DNA of 64,000 nucleotides from Curvibacter soli. Lineage in GTDB: Bacteria > Pseudomonadota > Gammaproteobacteria > Burkholderiales > Burkholderiaceae_C. The stretch covers positions 99,639-163,638 of the forward strand of contig NZ_JARGEN010000026.1 in assembly GCF_029211125.1 (NCBI RefSeq), given 5' to 3'. The notes under the pieces are model-generated. The model was not told the DNA's origin and did not search any database. It saw only the letters and a program-made list of their open reading frames with translations. Position numbers and translations under genes: made by a program. Of the stretch, positions 7,844-14,794 are shown piece by piece (the stretch's first letter is position 1; every line of letters begins with the position of its first letter).

Positions 7844-8556
7844 GCAGATTTCTTGAAACCGCCGGCCTGGGTTTTCACGCGCTCGACCAGCACCACCCTG
7901 TGCACGAAGATGCCGGGCGTGACGATGGCCTCGGGGTCGAGTTCGCCCAGCGCCTTGATCTCGTGTACGGTAGCGATGGTCTGCTTGGCGGCCATGGCCA
8001 TCACGGGGCCGAAGTTGCGCGCGGCCATGCGGTAGGTCAGGTTGCCCCAGCGGTCGCCGGCCTCGGCCTTGATGAGCGCCACGTCGCCGTGGATGGGGTA
8101 CTCCAGCACGTACTGCCTGCCGTCGATCTCGCGCGTCTCCTTGCTGGATCCGTCTGCGTTGCGGGCCAGCTCGGTGCCGAACGCCGTGGGGCAGAAGAAG
8201 GCACCGATGCCCGCGCCCGCAGCGCGCATCCGCTCGGCCAGGTTGCCCTGCGGCACGAGTTCCAGCTCGATCCTTCCGCTGCGGTACAGGTCGTCGAACA
8301 CCCAGCTATCGACCTGACGCGGGAAGCTGCAGATGATCTTGCGCACGCGGCCTGTCTTGAGCAGCGCGGCCAGGCCGACGTCGCCATTGCCGGCGTTGTT
8401 GTTGACGACGGTGAGGTCCTTCGCGCCCTGCTCGATCAGGCCCGCGATCAGCTCGCCGGGATTGCCCGAGGTGCCGAAGCCGCCGATCAGCACGGTGGCG
8501 CCGTCGCGCACATCGGCCAGCGCCTCGGCTACCGAGGCCACGATTTTGTCGATCAT
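7840..8556 (-). CDS. pcaI: 3-oxoadipate CoA-transferase subunit A
   Basis: A 238-aa alpha subunit, first gene of the pca operon. It has the N-terminal glycine-rich CoA-transferase A motif VLIGGFGTSGNPGELI, then LTVVNNNAGNGDVGLAALL and GNLTYRMAARNFGPVMA. It pairs with PcaJ to transfer CoA from succinyl-CoA to 3-oxoadipate. The gene starts 136 bp from the divergent regulator start; the space between contains GTTC/GAAC half-sites that could be the PcaR operator. The pcaJ reading frame begins within or just after its stop codon. Confidence 0.93.
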   Translation of the reverse strand: MIDKIVASVAEALADVRDGATVLIGGFGTSGNPGELIAGLIEQGAKDLTVVNNNAGNGDVGLAALLKTGRVRKIICSFPRQVDSWVFDDLYRSGRIELELVPQGNLAERMRAAGAGIGAFFCPTAFGTELARNADGSSKETREIDGRQYVLEYPIHGDVALIKAEAGDRWGNLTYRMAARNFGPVMAMAAKQTIATVHEIKALGELDPEAIVTPGIFVHRVVLVERVKTQAGGFKKSA

Positions 8557-8610
8557 GGAATGCGTCTCCTGCCGCTGGCCGTATCGGTTCGCCAGATGGT
8601 GTCGTCTTTT

Positions 8611-8640
8611 GTTCGCGTACAGAACAAATGTTCATATAAT
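8611..8640. promoter_or_regulatory. Candidate IclR-type (PcaR) operator with -10 element
   Basis: Within the divergent pcaI/pcaR region three half-sites are spaced GTTC (8611), GAAC (8622) and GTTC (8630). The last two form the palindrome GAACAAATGTTC. A TATAAT hexamer follows directly at 8635-8640 on the plus strand. The related activators PcaU and PobR are known to bind three repeated half-sites. The assignment here is inference from position and symmetry. Confidence 0.5.
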
Positions 8641-8692
8641 GAATTCTACCGTCTTCTGTCCTCTTATAGGTAACCCATGGAGACTGACAACC

Positions 8693-9481
8693 GTGACGGA
8701 ACAACCGCCCCCCAAACCCGGCGACAGCTACGTGCAGTCCTTCGCACGCGGGCTGGAGGTGATCCGCAGCTTCAGTACCGAAAGCGCGGCGCAGACGCTC
8801 AGCGAAGTGGCCGCGCGCAGCGGTCTCACGCGCGCCGGGGCGCGGCGCATCCTGCTCACGCTGCTGACGCTGGGCTACGTGGAGAGCGATGGCAAGCTGT
8901 TCCGCCTCACCCCGCGCATCCTCGACCTGGGCTTCGCCTACCTGTCGTCGATGCCGATCTGGAACCTGGCCGAGCCGGCGATGGAAGCGCTGGTCGAGGA
9001 TGTGAAGGAATCATGCTCCGCCGCGGTGCTAGACGGCACCGACATCGTCTACGTGCTGCGCGTGCACACGCACAAGATCATGTCGATCAACCTCGGCGTG
9101 GGCTCGCGCCTGCCGGCCTGCTGCACCTCGCTGGGCCGCGTGCTGCTGTCAGGCCTGCCGGACGCCGAGGTCCGCACGCGGCTGCGGGCCTCGCGCCGCG
9201 AAGCGCTCACGCGCCACACCGTGACGGACGAGAATGCGCTGTTCCAGCGCGTGCAGCAGGCGCGCGAGCAGGGCTGGAGCCTGATCGACCAGGAACTGGA
9301 GGAGGGGCTGATCTCCATCGCCGTGCCCCTGCGCGGGCGCGACGGCCGCGTGGTGGCGGCGCTCAACATCAGCGGCCAGGCCAACCGCACCAGTGTGGGG
9401 GAGATGCAGACGCGGTTCCTGCCCCGGCTGCAGCAGGCGGCGCAGGCCGTCTCGCGCATGCTGGCCAGCCAGCGCAGGTAG
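8693..9481 (+). CDS. pcaR: IclR family regulator of the beta-ketoadipate operon (PcaR/PobR type)
   Basis: A 262-aa IclR-type regulator. The N-terminal winged helix covers about residues 15-80 ([46 protein letters not shown]). The effector domain follows, with [20 protein letters not shown] and a C-terminal [21 protein letters not shown]. The first in-frame start with a ribosome site is GTG, with GGAG about ten bases upstream. It is divergent from pcaI, the classical arrangement for a regulator that responds to beta-ketoadipate and controls its neighbour. Confidence 0.9.
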   Translation: MTEQPPPKPGDSYVQSFARGLEVIRSFSTESAAQTLSEVAARSGLTRAGARRILLTLLTLGYVESDGKLFRLTPRILDLGFAYLSSMPIWNLAEPAMEALVEDVKESCSAAVLDGTDIVYVLRVHTHKIMSINLGVGSRLPACCTSLGRVLLSGLPDAEVRTRLRASRREALTRHTVTDENALFQRVQQAREQGWSLIDQELEEGLISIAVPLRGRDGRVVAALNISGQANRTSVGEMQTRFLPRLQQAAQAVSRMLASQRR

Positions 9482-9495
9482 CGCGCAGACCGGCT

Positions 9496-10247
9496 TCAGT
9501 ATTCCTGGGCGGTGGGGCGGAAAAAATCTCGTTGATGTCCACGTCATCCGTCTGGCCGATCGCGAACGCGACCATGCTTGCGAACGCATCCGCAGAGATG
9601 GCGATCTTTTACATGTTCCTGGCGGCCTGCCCGATGTCGGGTTCGGTGATGCTGTCGGCAAGCCCCGTCGCCACGGCTCCCGGCGAGATGATCCGTGCGG
9701 ATGCCGTAGGGCTTCACTTCCTGCCGCAGCCCTTCGGACAGGACCCGCACCGCGTGCCTGGTGGCCGAGTAGACGGCGCTGCCCTGCCGCACCTTGTGTG
9801 TGGCCCGCGACCGACGCGACGTTGATGAAGTGGCCCGCCCTCTGCCGCTGCATGAAGGGCAATGCCGCCGCGATGCCGTTGAACACGCCCTTGATGTTGA
9901 CGTCGATCATCCGGCTCCAGTCGTCGACCTTCAGCCGCTCGAGCGGCGATTTCGGCATGAGCCCAGCATTGCCGAGCATCACGTCGATGCGCCCGAACCG
10001 GTCGCCAGCTGCGCCGACGAGCGCCTGGACATCCTCGCGCCGGGTCACGTCGGTCGCCAGCGCAAGCGCCTCGCCGCCCTCCTCTGACAACTCCCGCGCC
10101 AGCCCATCGATGCGTTCCTTGCGGCGTGCGCCGATGACCAGCTTGGCGCCTTGTGCGACGAGCAGCCGCGCGGACGCCTCGCCCAAGGCCGCTGCTCACG
10201 CCGGCTATCACGATGACCTTGCCTGCTATGCCGTTTACTGCTTCCAT
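9496..10247 (-). pseudogene. SDR oxidoreductase pseudogene with multiple frameshifts
   Basis: On the minus strand the protein can be read only in pieces: [22 protein letters not shown], then (new frame) [20 protein letters not shown] through [10 protein letters not shown], then [20 protein letters not shown] with the YSATR active site, then a fragment ending [17 protein letters not shown]. At least four frame changes are needed, the first being one extra G near 10190 and the last at a T run near 9525. The parts are collinear with a normal ~245-aa SDR, so this is one decayed gene. It converges on pcaR. Confidence 0.85.
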
Positions 10248-10384
10248 TCCAACGTCCATGCAGAGCTGGTGCCCCGTGGCCGGTGACCGATGGTTTTAGC
10301 GCCAAGCATGCGCGTCTGTCGCTCCGGCGTCCGGATGACCCGGGGCGAACCCTCTGCGTACCTGATATCTGAATCGCCCTCTCC

Positions 10385-10412
10385 TTGCGCCCGCTGTACG
10401 CTGCGGGCGCAA
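10385..10412. other. GC-rich hairpin in the gap before the DUF1841 gene
   Basis: TTGCGCCCGC and GCGGGCGCAA form a perfect 10-bp stem around an 8-nt loop. Neither strand shows a T tract after it, so it is not a clear terminator. The rest of the gap between the SDR pseudogene start and 10450 holds nothing recognisable. Confidence 0.5.
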
Positions 10413-10449
10413 AGCCAATGCGGCAGCGCGCGCATGCTAGGCTTGCCCC

Positions 10450-10893
10450 ATGTTCCAGCCAAGCCAAGCCGACGTCCGCCGCTTCTTCTGCTCCGTGCAC
10501 GCCAAGTCGAGCGCAGGCCAGCCCATGGAAGCCATCGAGACGCTGGCCATGCAATGGATTGCCGAGCATCCCGAATACCACGCCGACTTGGCCGACGCGG
10601 ACGCCGCGCTCGCGCGCGACTACAGCGCACCCGACGCCCCGCCCGGGCGCGCCAACCCGTTTTTGCATCTGTCGATGCACCTGTCGATCAGCGAGCAGTG
10701 CAGCATCGACCAGCCGCGCGGCATCCGGCAGGCCGTGGAACTGCTGGCCGCGCGGCTCGACTCGCTGCACGACGCACACCACGCAGCCATGGAATGCCTG
10801 GGCCAGATGCTGTGGGAAAGCCAGCGCGCCGGCCGCCCGCCCAATGGCGACACCTACATCGCCTGTGTGCAGCGCCGCGCCACGCGGGACTGA
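10450..10893 (+). CDS. DUF1841 family protein
   Basis: A 147-aa soluble alpha-helical protein of the betaproteobacterial DUF1841 family. It starts MFQPSQADVRRFF and contains HPEYHADLADAD, NPFLHLSMHLSISEQ and the C-terminal QMLWESQRAGRPPNGDTYIACV, all recognisable from the family. The function is unknown. The gene stands alone and is convergent with a poorly defined DUF4124-like frame, which would overlap its 3' end by about 200 bp. Confidence 0.88.
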   Translation: MFQPSQADVRRFFCSVHAKSSAGQPMEAIETLAMQWIAEHPEYHADLADADAALARDYSAPDAPPGRANPFLHLSMHLSISEQCSIDQPRGIRQAVELLAARLDSLHDAHHAAMECLGQMLWESQRAGRPPNGDTYIACVQRRATRD

Positions 10894-11263
10894 GACCGCT
10901 TTTGCGATCTGAGCTGAAAGCCAGGTCGCGTGCCGCGAGCGCGCATTGACCCCGGCAATCCATGCGCACGCCCAGATCCGCGGCATGGCGCAGGAGTTTC
11001 GCCACCGCTTCTTCCGTCAGCCTGTCCGCCACAGCCTTGCTCGGAGGCGGCGCACTGGCGCTGGACTGCGCGGAGGCCGACGGCAGCATGCAGGCTTTGT
11101 CGGAATAGGTGGCCTGCCCTTTCGCATCGGTGCATTTGTACAGCCGCTGGGCAAGGGCCGCCGAACCGAGCGCGGCGGCAAGCAGGGCGAGCAGGAGAAG
11201 GCGAAACTGGCGAATGGGGATAGTCGGGCAGAGCGGCGGGCTGTGTTGTCCCAGAAAAAGCAA
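10688..11263 (-). CDS. DUF4124-type secreted protein, uncertain start and end
   Basis: The centre is a DUF4124 domain: a hydrophobic signal-like segment (FRLLLLALLAAALGSAALAQ), then RLYKCTDAKGQATYSDKAC, a low-complexity Ser/Ala linker, and a helical piece with VADRLTEEAVAKLLRH. Two problems remain. No ATG or GTG precedes the signal in frame; only TTG codons do, one inside the upstream terminator. The frame also runs about 200 bp antisense into the DUF1841 gene without a clean stop. Either the start is TTG and the tail is genuine, or the gene is frameshifted. The family function is unknown. Confidence 0.5.
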   Translation of the reverse strand: MLFLGQHSPPLCPTIPIRQFRLLLLALLAAALGSAALAQRLYKCTDAKGQATYSDKACMLPSASAQSSASAPPPSKAVADRLTEEAVAKLLRHAADLGVRMDCRGQCALAARDLAFSSDRKSGLSPAWRGAAHRRCRCRHWAGGRRAGFPTASGPGIPWLRGVRRAASRAARPAVPRPAGCRAAGRCCTAR

Positions 11264-11283
11264 GCCCGCCGGACGGCGGGTCT
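11260..11283 (-). terminator. Rho-independent terminator after the cytochrome c gene
   Basis: On the minus strand, GCAGACCCGCCG TCC GGCGGGCTTGC forms a strong GC stem followed by TTTTT. It lies about 35 bp past the cytochrome c4 stop codon and separates that gene from the DUF4124-like frame. Confidence 0.88.
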
Positions 11284-11315
11284 GCAAGGATCAAGAATAC
11301 CGCGCTGCGCGCCGG

Positions 11316-11984
11316 TCAGCGAAAGCCCGGCTCGGGCACCGTTTTCAGCCCGCCATCGAGCGTGCTCACATACCCGGCCAGGGTCTTCAATTCGGTGTTC
11401 GAGAACTGCCGGGCCACGCCGGCCATCACACCGTTGCTGCGGCCTACCTGCGGGTTCTTGTCGGTCTTGTAGGCCTTGAGCGCGACGTACAGGTAGTCGG
11501 CATGCTGGCCCGCGATCTTGGGGTACGACGGGTCCAGGGGCTTGGCGAAATTGTCGCCGTGGCAGGACACGCAGGCGCCCTTCTGCAGCAGACCGGCCAC
11601 CTGCGCACTCGGCGCAGGCAGGGGGCCGGGCGCCGCCGCAGCGATGCCGTCGTCGTGGCCGCTGGCCTCGTAGTAGGCGGCCACGTCGGCGATGTCCTGG
11701 TCGGAGAGCGAGTCGGCGATACCGCGCATGGTGGGGTGCTTGCGGTCGCCCTTGCGGTAGGCATCGAGCGCGGAGACGATGTACTTCGCGCCCTGGCCCG
11801 AGATCTTGGGCACCTTGTAGACCTCGGGAAAGCTCGCCTGGTAGCCGGGAATGCCGTGGCAGCCGAGGCACATGGCGACCTTCTTCTCCCCCGCCTGAGC
11901 ATCGCCTTTCGTTTCCTGGGCATGGAGCTGGACGGCCGCAAAAGCGACAGCCAGCGCGAATATCATGGTCAACTTTTTTTTCAT
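11316..11984 (-). CDS. Di-haem cytochrome c4-like protein
   Basis: A 222-aa periplasmic c-type cytochrome with two haem-binding CXXCH motifs, CLGCH and CVSCH, each followed by a typical Met-ligand region (PTMRGIADSLSDQD; SNGVMAGVARQFSN). The signal peptide is MKKKLTMIFALAVAFAAVQLHAQ; I start there because the longer upstream frame is not signal-like. Cytochrome c4 proteins carry electrons from the bc1 complex or dehydrogenases to terminal oxidases. The upstream region holds a consensus Anr/Fnr box, suggesting oxygen-responsive control. Confidence 0.92.
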   Translation of the reverse strand: MKKKLTMIFALAVAFAAVQLHAQETKGDAQAGEKKVAMCLGCHGIPGYQASFPEVYKVPKISGQGAKYIVSALDAYRKGDRKHPTMRGIADSLSDQDIADVAAYYEASGHDDGIAAAAPGPLPAPSAQVAGLLQKGACVSCHGDNFAKPLDPSYPKIAGQHADYLYVALKAYKTDKNPQVGRSNGVMAGVARQFSNTELKTLAGYVSTLDGGLKTVPEPGFR

Positions 11985-12021
11985 TTTGCGCGCACAATCC
12001 TGCAGAGAAGTGGCCCTATGG

Positions 12022-12035
12022 TTGATGGAAATCAA
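12022..12035. promoter_or_regulatory. Anr/Fnr-type binding site
   Basis: TTGATGGAAATCAA matches the FNR/Anr consensus TTGAT-N4-ATCAA exactly and is palindromic. It lies between the divergent cytochrome c4 and moxR genes, with AT-rich TATAG/CTATAA hexamers about 14 bp to its right. Which gene it controls cannot be decided by spacing alone; the cytochrome is the natural candidate. Confidence 0.7.
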
Positions 12036-12093
12036 CAATTCATTATAGGGGCCGCGCCGCTTTCATCCATCCTGATTTGCACCAAGCCCGCCC

Positions 12094-12948
12094 ATGAAAT
12101 TCCAAGGCTCCCAGAACTATGTCGCCACCGCCGACCTGATGCTCGCCGTGAACGCCGCCATCGCCCTGCAGCGCCCGCTGCTCGTGAAGGGCGAGCCCGG
12201 CACCGGCAAGACCATGCTGGCCGAGGAAGTGGCTGCCGCGCTCGGCATGCCGCTGCTGCAGTGGCACATCAAGAGCACCACCAAGGCGCAGCAGGGCCTG
12301 TACGAATATGACGCGGTGAGCCGCCTGCGCGATTCGCAGTTGTCGGGCATCGAGGGCACGGACAAGGTGCGCGACATCCACAACTACATCGTGCGCGGCG
12401 TGCTGTGGCAGGCGTTCACGGCAGAGCAGCCAGTGGCGCTCTTGATCGACGAGATCGACAAGGCCGACATCGAGTTCCCCAATGACCTGCTGCGCGAACT
12501 CGACCGCATGGAGTTCTACTGCTACGAAACGCGCGAACTCATCAAGGCCAAGCACCGCCCGCTGGTATTCATCACGTCGAACAACGAGAAGGAACTGCCC
12601 GACGCCTTCCTGCGCCGCTGCTTCTTCCACTACATCAAGTTCCCCGACGCCGAGACGATGGGCAAGATCGTCGAGGTGCACTTCCCCGGCCTGAAGCGCG
12701 AGCTGCTGGCCGCGGCGATGAAGACCTTCTACGAGGTGCGCAACCTGCCGGGCCTGAAAAAGAAGCCTTCCACCAGCGAGCTGATCGACTGGTTAAAGCT
12801 GCTGGTGGCCGAGGACATCCCGCCCGAGGTGCTGCAGAGCAAGGACGAGAAGGTGGCCGTACCGCCGCTGGTGGGCGCGCTGCTCAAGAACGAGCAGGAC
12901 ACCTCGCTGTTCGAGCGGCTGGTGTTCATGAACCAGCGCAACCGCTAG
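12094..12948 (+). CDS. MoxR family AAA+ ATPase
   Basis: A 284-aa MoxR-type ATPase: Walker A GEPGTGKT near residue 34, Walker B VALLIDEIDKAD near residue 115, sensor 1 VFITSNNEKELPDAFLRRC with the arginine finger, and a helical lid. MoxR proteins act as chaperones with VWA proteins encoded nearby to insert cofactors or assemble complexes. Here the VWA partner is at 13602, with a GNAT gene between. The stop codon region carries a perfect 10-bp tandem duplication (ACCGCTAGGA at 12941 and 12951). Confidence 0.93.
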   Translation: MKFQGSQNYVATADLMLAVNAAIALQRPLLVKGEPGTGKTMLAEEVAAALGMPLLQWHIKSTTKAQQGLYEYDAVSRLRDSQLSGIEGTDKVRDIHNYIVRGVLWQAFTAEQPVALLIDEIDKADIEFPNDLLRELDRMEFYCYETRELIKAKHRPLVFITSNNEKELPDAFLRRCFFHYIKFPDAETMGKIVEVHFPGLKRELLAAAMKTFYEVRNLPGLKKKPSTSELIDWLKLLVAEDIPPEVLQSKDEKVAVPPLVGALLKNEQDTSLFERLVFMNQRNR

Positions 12949-12968
12949 GAACCGCTAGGAACCGCGCC

Positions 12969-13571
12969 ATGGCTTTCGTCGAACCCGTCATCCTTTCGGC
13001 CCGCGGCGTGCGGCTCGAACCGCTGGCGCCGGGTCACGAAGCGGGCCTGCGCCACGCCGCCGCCGACGGCGCGCTGTGGACGCTGCGCATCACCTCCGTG
13101 CCCGAGCCCGAACAGACTCGCGCCTACATCGACACCGCGCTGCAGATGCGCGAGGCCGGCAGCCGCTTCGCCTTCGCCGTGGTCGAGGAAGACACTGGGC
13201 ACGTGGTCGGCACCACCAGCTACCACGACATCGTGCCGGCCATCCGGCGCTTGGAGATCGGCTACACGTGGTACGCGCGGCGCTGCCAGCGCACGCACGT
13301 CAATACCACGGCCAAGCTGCTGCTGCTCATGCACGCCTTCGAGACGCTGGGCTGCGCCCTGGTGGGCTGGCGCACCGACAACTTCAACTTCGCCAGCCAG
13401 CGCGCCATCGAGCGCCTGGGCGCGAAGAAGGACGGCGTGCTGCGCCACCACGCCCTGCGCCGCGACGGCACGGTGCGCGACACGGTGATGTACAGCATGG
13501 CGGCCGGCGAATGGCCGGAAGCGCGCGCCCATTTGCTATACCTTTTGGAGCGCCAAGCCCAGGCGGAATAA
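12969..13571 (+). CDS. GNAT family N-acetyltransferase
   Basis: A 200-aa acetyltransferase of the RimJ/RimL-like GNAT group (Acetyltransf_3): N-terminal GVRLEPLAPGHEAGLRHAA, central VVGTTSYHDIVPAIRRLEIG, acetyl-CoA binding helix around THVNTTAKLLLLMHAFE, and FASQRAIERLGAKKDGVLR near the C terminus. The substrate is unknown. The last 13 codons (HLLYLLERQAQAE) are encoded by an intergenic repeat that invades the gene end. It sits between the moxR and VWA genes on the same strand. Confidence 0.88.
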   Translation: MAFVEPVILSARGVRLEPLAPGHEAGLRHAAADGALWTLRITSVPEPEQTRAYIDTALQMREAGSRFAFAVVEEDTGHVVGTTSYHDIVPAIRRLEIGYTWYARRCQRTHVNTTAKLLLLMHAFETLGCALVGWRTDNFNFASQRAIERLGAKKDGVLRHHALRRDGTVRDTVMYSMAAGEWPEARAHLLYLLERQAQAE

Positions 13572-13592
13572 GCGCTGGCGGCCAATTCTGCA
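13531..13592 (+). repeat. Comamonadaceae-type dispersed repeat overlapping the GNAT stop
   Basis: ATTTGCTATACCTTTTGGAG ... GGAATAAGCGCTGGCGGCCA matches the copy at 20801-20865 (ATTTGCTATTGAAAAG ... AGAATAAGCGCTGGGGCCCA) at both ends with a variable middle. It supplies the last codons and the stop codon of the acetyltransferase gene, ending about 10 bp before the VWA start. Confidence 0.7.
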
Positions 13593-13601
13593 TAGAAAAC
13601 C

Positions 13602-14789
13602 ATGCTGATCGAATTTTTCTACACGCTGCGCGCGGCCAAGCTGCCGGTGTCGGTCAAGGAATACCTCGCGCTGCTGGAGGCGCTGCAGGCCGGCGTGGTC
13701 GGCCCGCTGTCCGCCGACGCCTGGAGCACGGAGGACTTCTACCACCTCTCCCGCACCGTGCTGGTGAAGGACGAGAAGCATTTCGACAAGTTCGACCGCG
13801 CCTTCGCGGCCTACTTCCAGGGCGTGGAACTGCTGGCCGACTTCCGCCGCGAAGTGCCGCTCGACTGGCTGCGCAAGACGCTGGAGCACGAGCTGACGCC
13901 CGAGCAGAAGGCCACCATCGAAAAGATGGGCTGGGACGAACTCATGGAAACGCTGAAGAAGCGCCTGGAGGAGCAGCAGGAGCGCCACGAGGGCGGCAGC
14001 CGCTGGATCGGCACCGGCGGCACCAGCCCCTTCGGCAACGGCGGCTACAACCCGCAGGGCGTGCGCATCGGCGGCGCGGGCAAGAACCGCAGCGCGGTGA
14101 AGGTGTGGGAGCAGCGCGCCTACAAGGACTACGACGACAGTCAGGAACTCGGCACGCGCAACATCAAGATGGCGCTGCGCCGGCTGCGCCGCTTCGCGCG
14201 CGAGGGGCTGGCCGAGGAGCTCGACCTGCAGGACACCATCCGCGCCACGGCGGCGAACGCGGGCTGGCTCGACATCAGGATGGTGCCCGAGCGCCACAAC
14301 AACGTGAAGCTGCTGCTGCTCATGGACGTGGGCGGCACGATGGACGAGCATGTGCAGCGCGTGGAGGAGCTTTTCAGCGCGGTGAAGACCGAGTTCAAGC
14401 ACCTGGAGTTCTTTTACTTCCACAACTGCGTCTACGACTTCATGTGGAAGAACAACCGCCGCCGCTACGCAGAGAAGTTCGAAACCTGGGACATCATCCG
14501 CAAGTACAACAAGGACTACAAGCTGGTGTTCGTGGGCGACGCCACCATGAGCCCCTACGAGATCCTGCAGCCCGGCGGCAGCGTGGAATACAACAACGAG
14601 GAAGCGGGCGCCGAATGGCTGCAGCGCCTGACGCACGCCTTCCCCCAATTCGCCTGGATCAACCCCGAGCCGCCGGGCGTCTGGCAGTACCGCCAGAGCA
14701 TCGCGCTGGTGCAGGAACTGATGGGCCAGCGCATGTACCCTTTGACACTCAAAGGGCTCGAAGAAGCGATGCGCCTGCTGTCAAAATAG
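13602..14789 (+). CDS. VWA (CoxE-like) domain protein, MoxR partner
   Basis: A 395-aa protein of the CoxE-like VWA family. The C-terminal VWA domain starts about residue 235 with LLLLMDVGGTMDEHV, in which the MIDAS motif D-x-S-x-S is altered to D-x-G-x-T; the later Asp is in LVFVGDATMSPYEI. The N-terminal half is helical, with a low-complexity glycine patch (GGTSPFGNGGYNPQG). It is encoded two genes after moxR, the usual MoxR-VWA pairing, implying a joint role in protein maturation. The target is not identifiable. A tamA start follows within 6 bp. Confidence 0.92.
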   Translation: MLIEFFYTLRAAKLPVSVKEYLALLEALQAGVVGPLSADAWSTEDFYHLSRTVLVKDEKHFDKFDRAFAAYFQGVELLADFRREVPLDWLRKTLEHELTPEQKATIEKMGWDELMETLKKRLEEQQERHEGGSRWIGTGGTSPFGNGGYNPQGVRIGGAGKNRSAVKVWEQRAYKDYDDSQELGTRNIKMALRRLRRFAREGLAEELDLQDTIRATAANAGWLDIRMVPERHNNVKLLLLMDVGGTMDEHVQRVEELFSAVKTEFKHLEFFYFHNCVYDFMWKNNRRRYAEKFETWDIIRKYNKDYKLVFVGDATMSPYEILQPGGSVEYNNEEAGAEWLQRLTHAFPQFAWINPEPPGVWQYRQSIALVQELMGQRMYPLTLKGLEEAMRLLSK

Positions 14790-14794
14790 GAGCA

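Noticed and set aside
13076..14794. Long plus-strand frame continuing upstream of tamA
   Set aside because: It is out of frame with, and overlaps, the GNAT and VWA genes; TamA has its own signal peptide at 14795.
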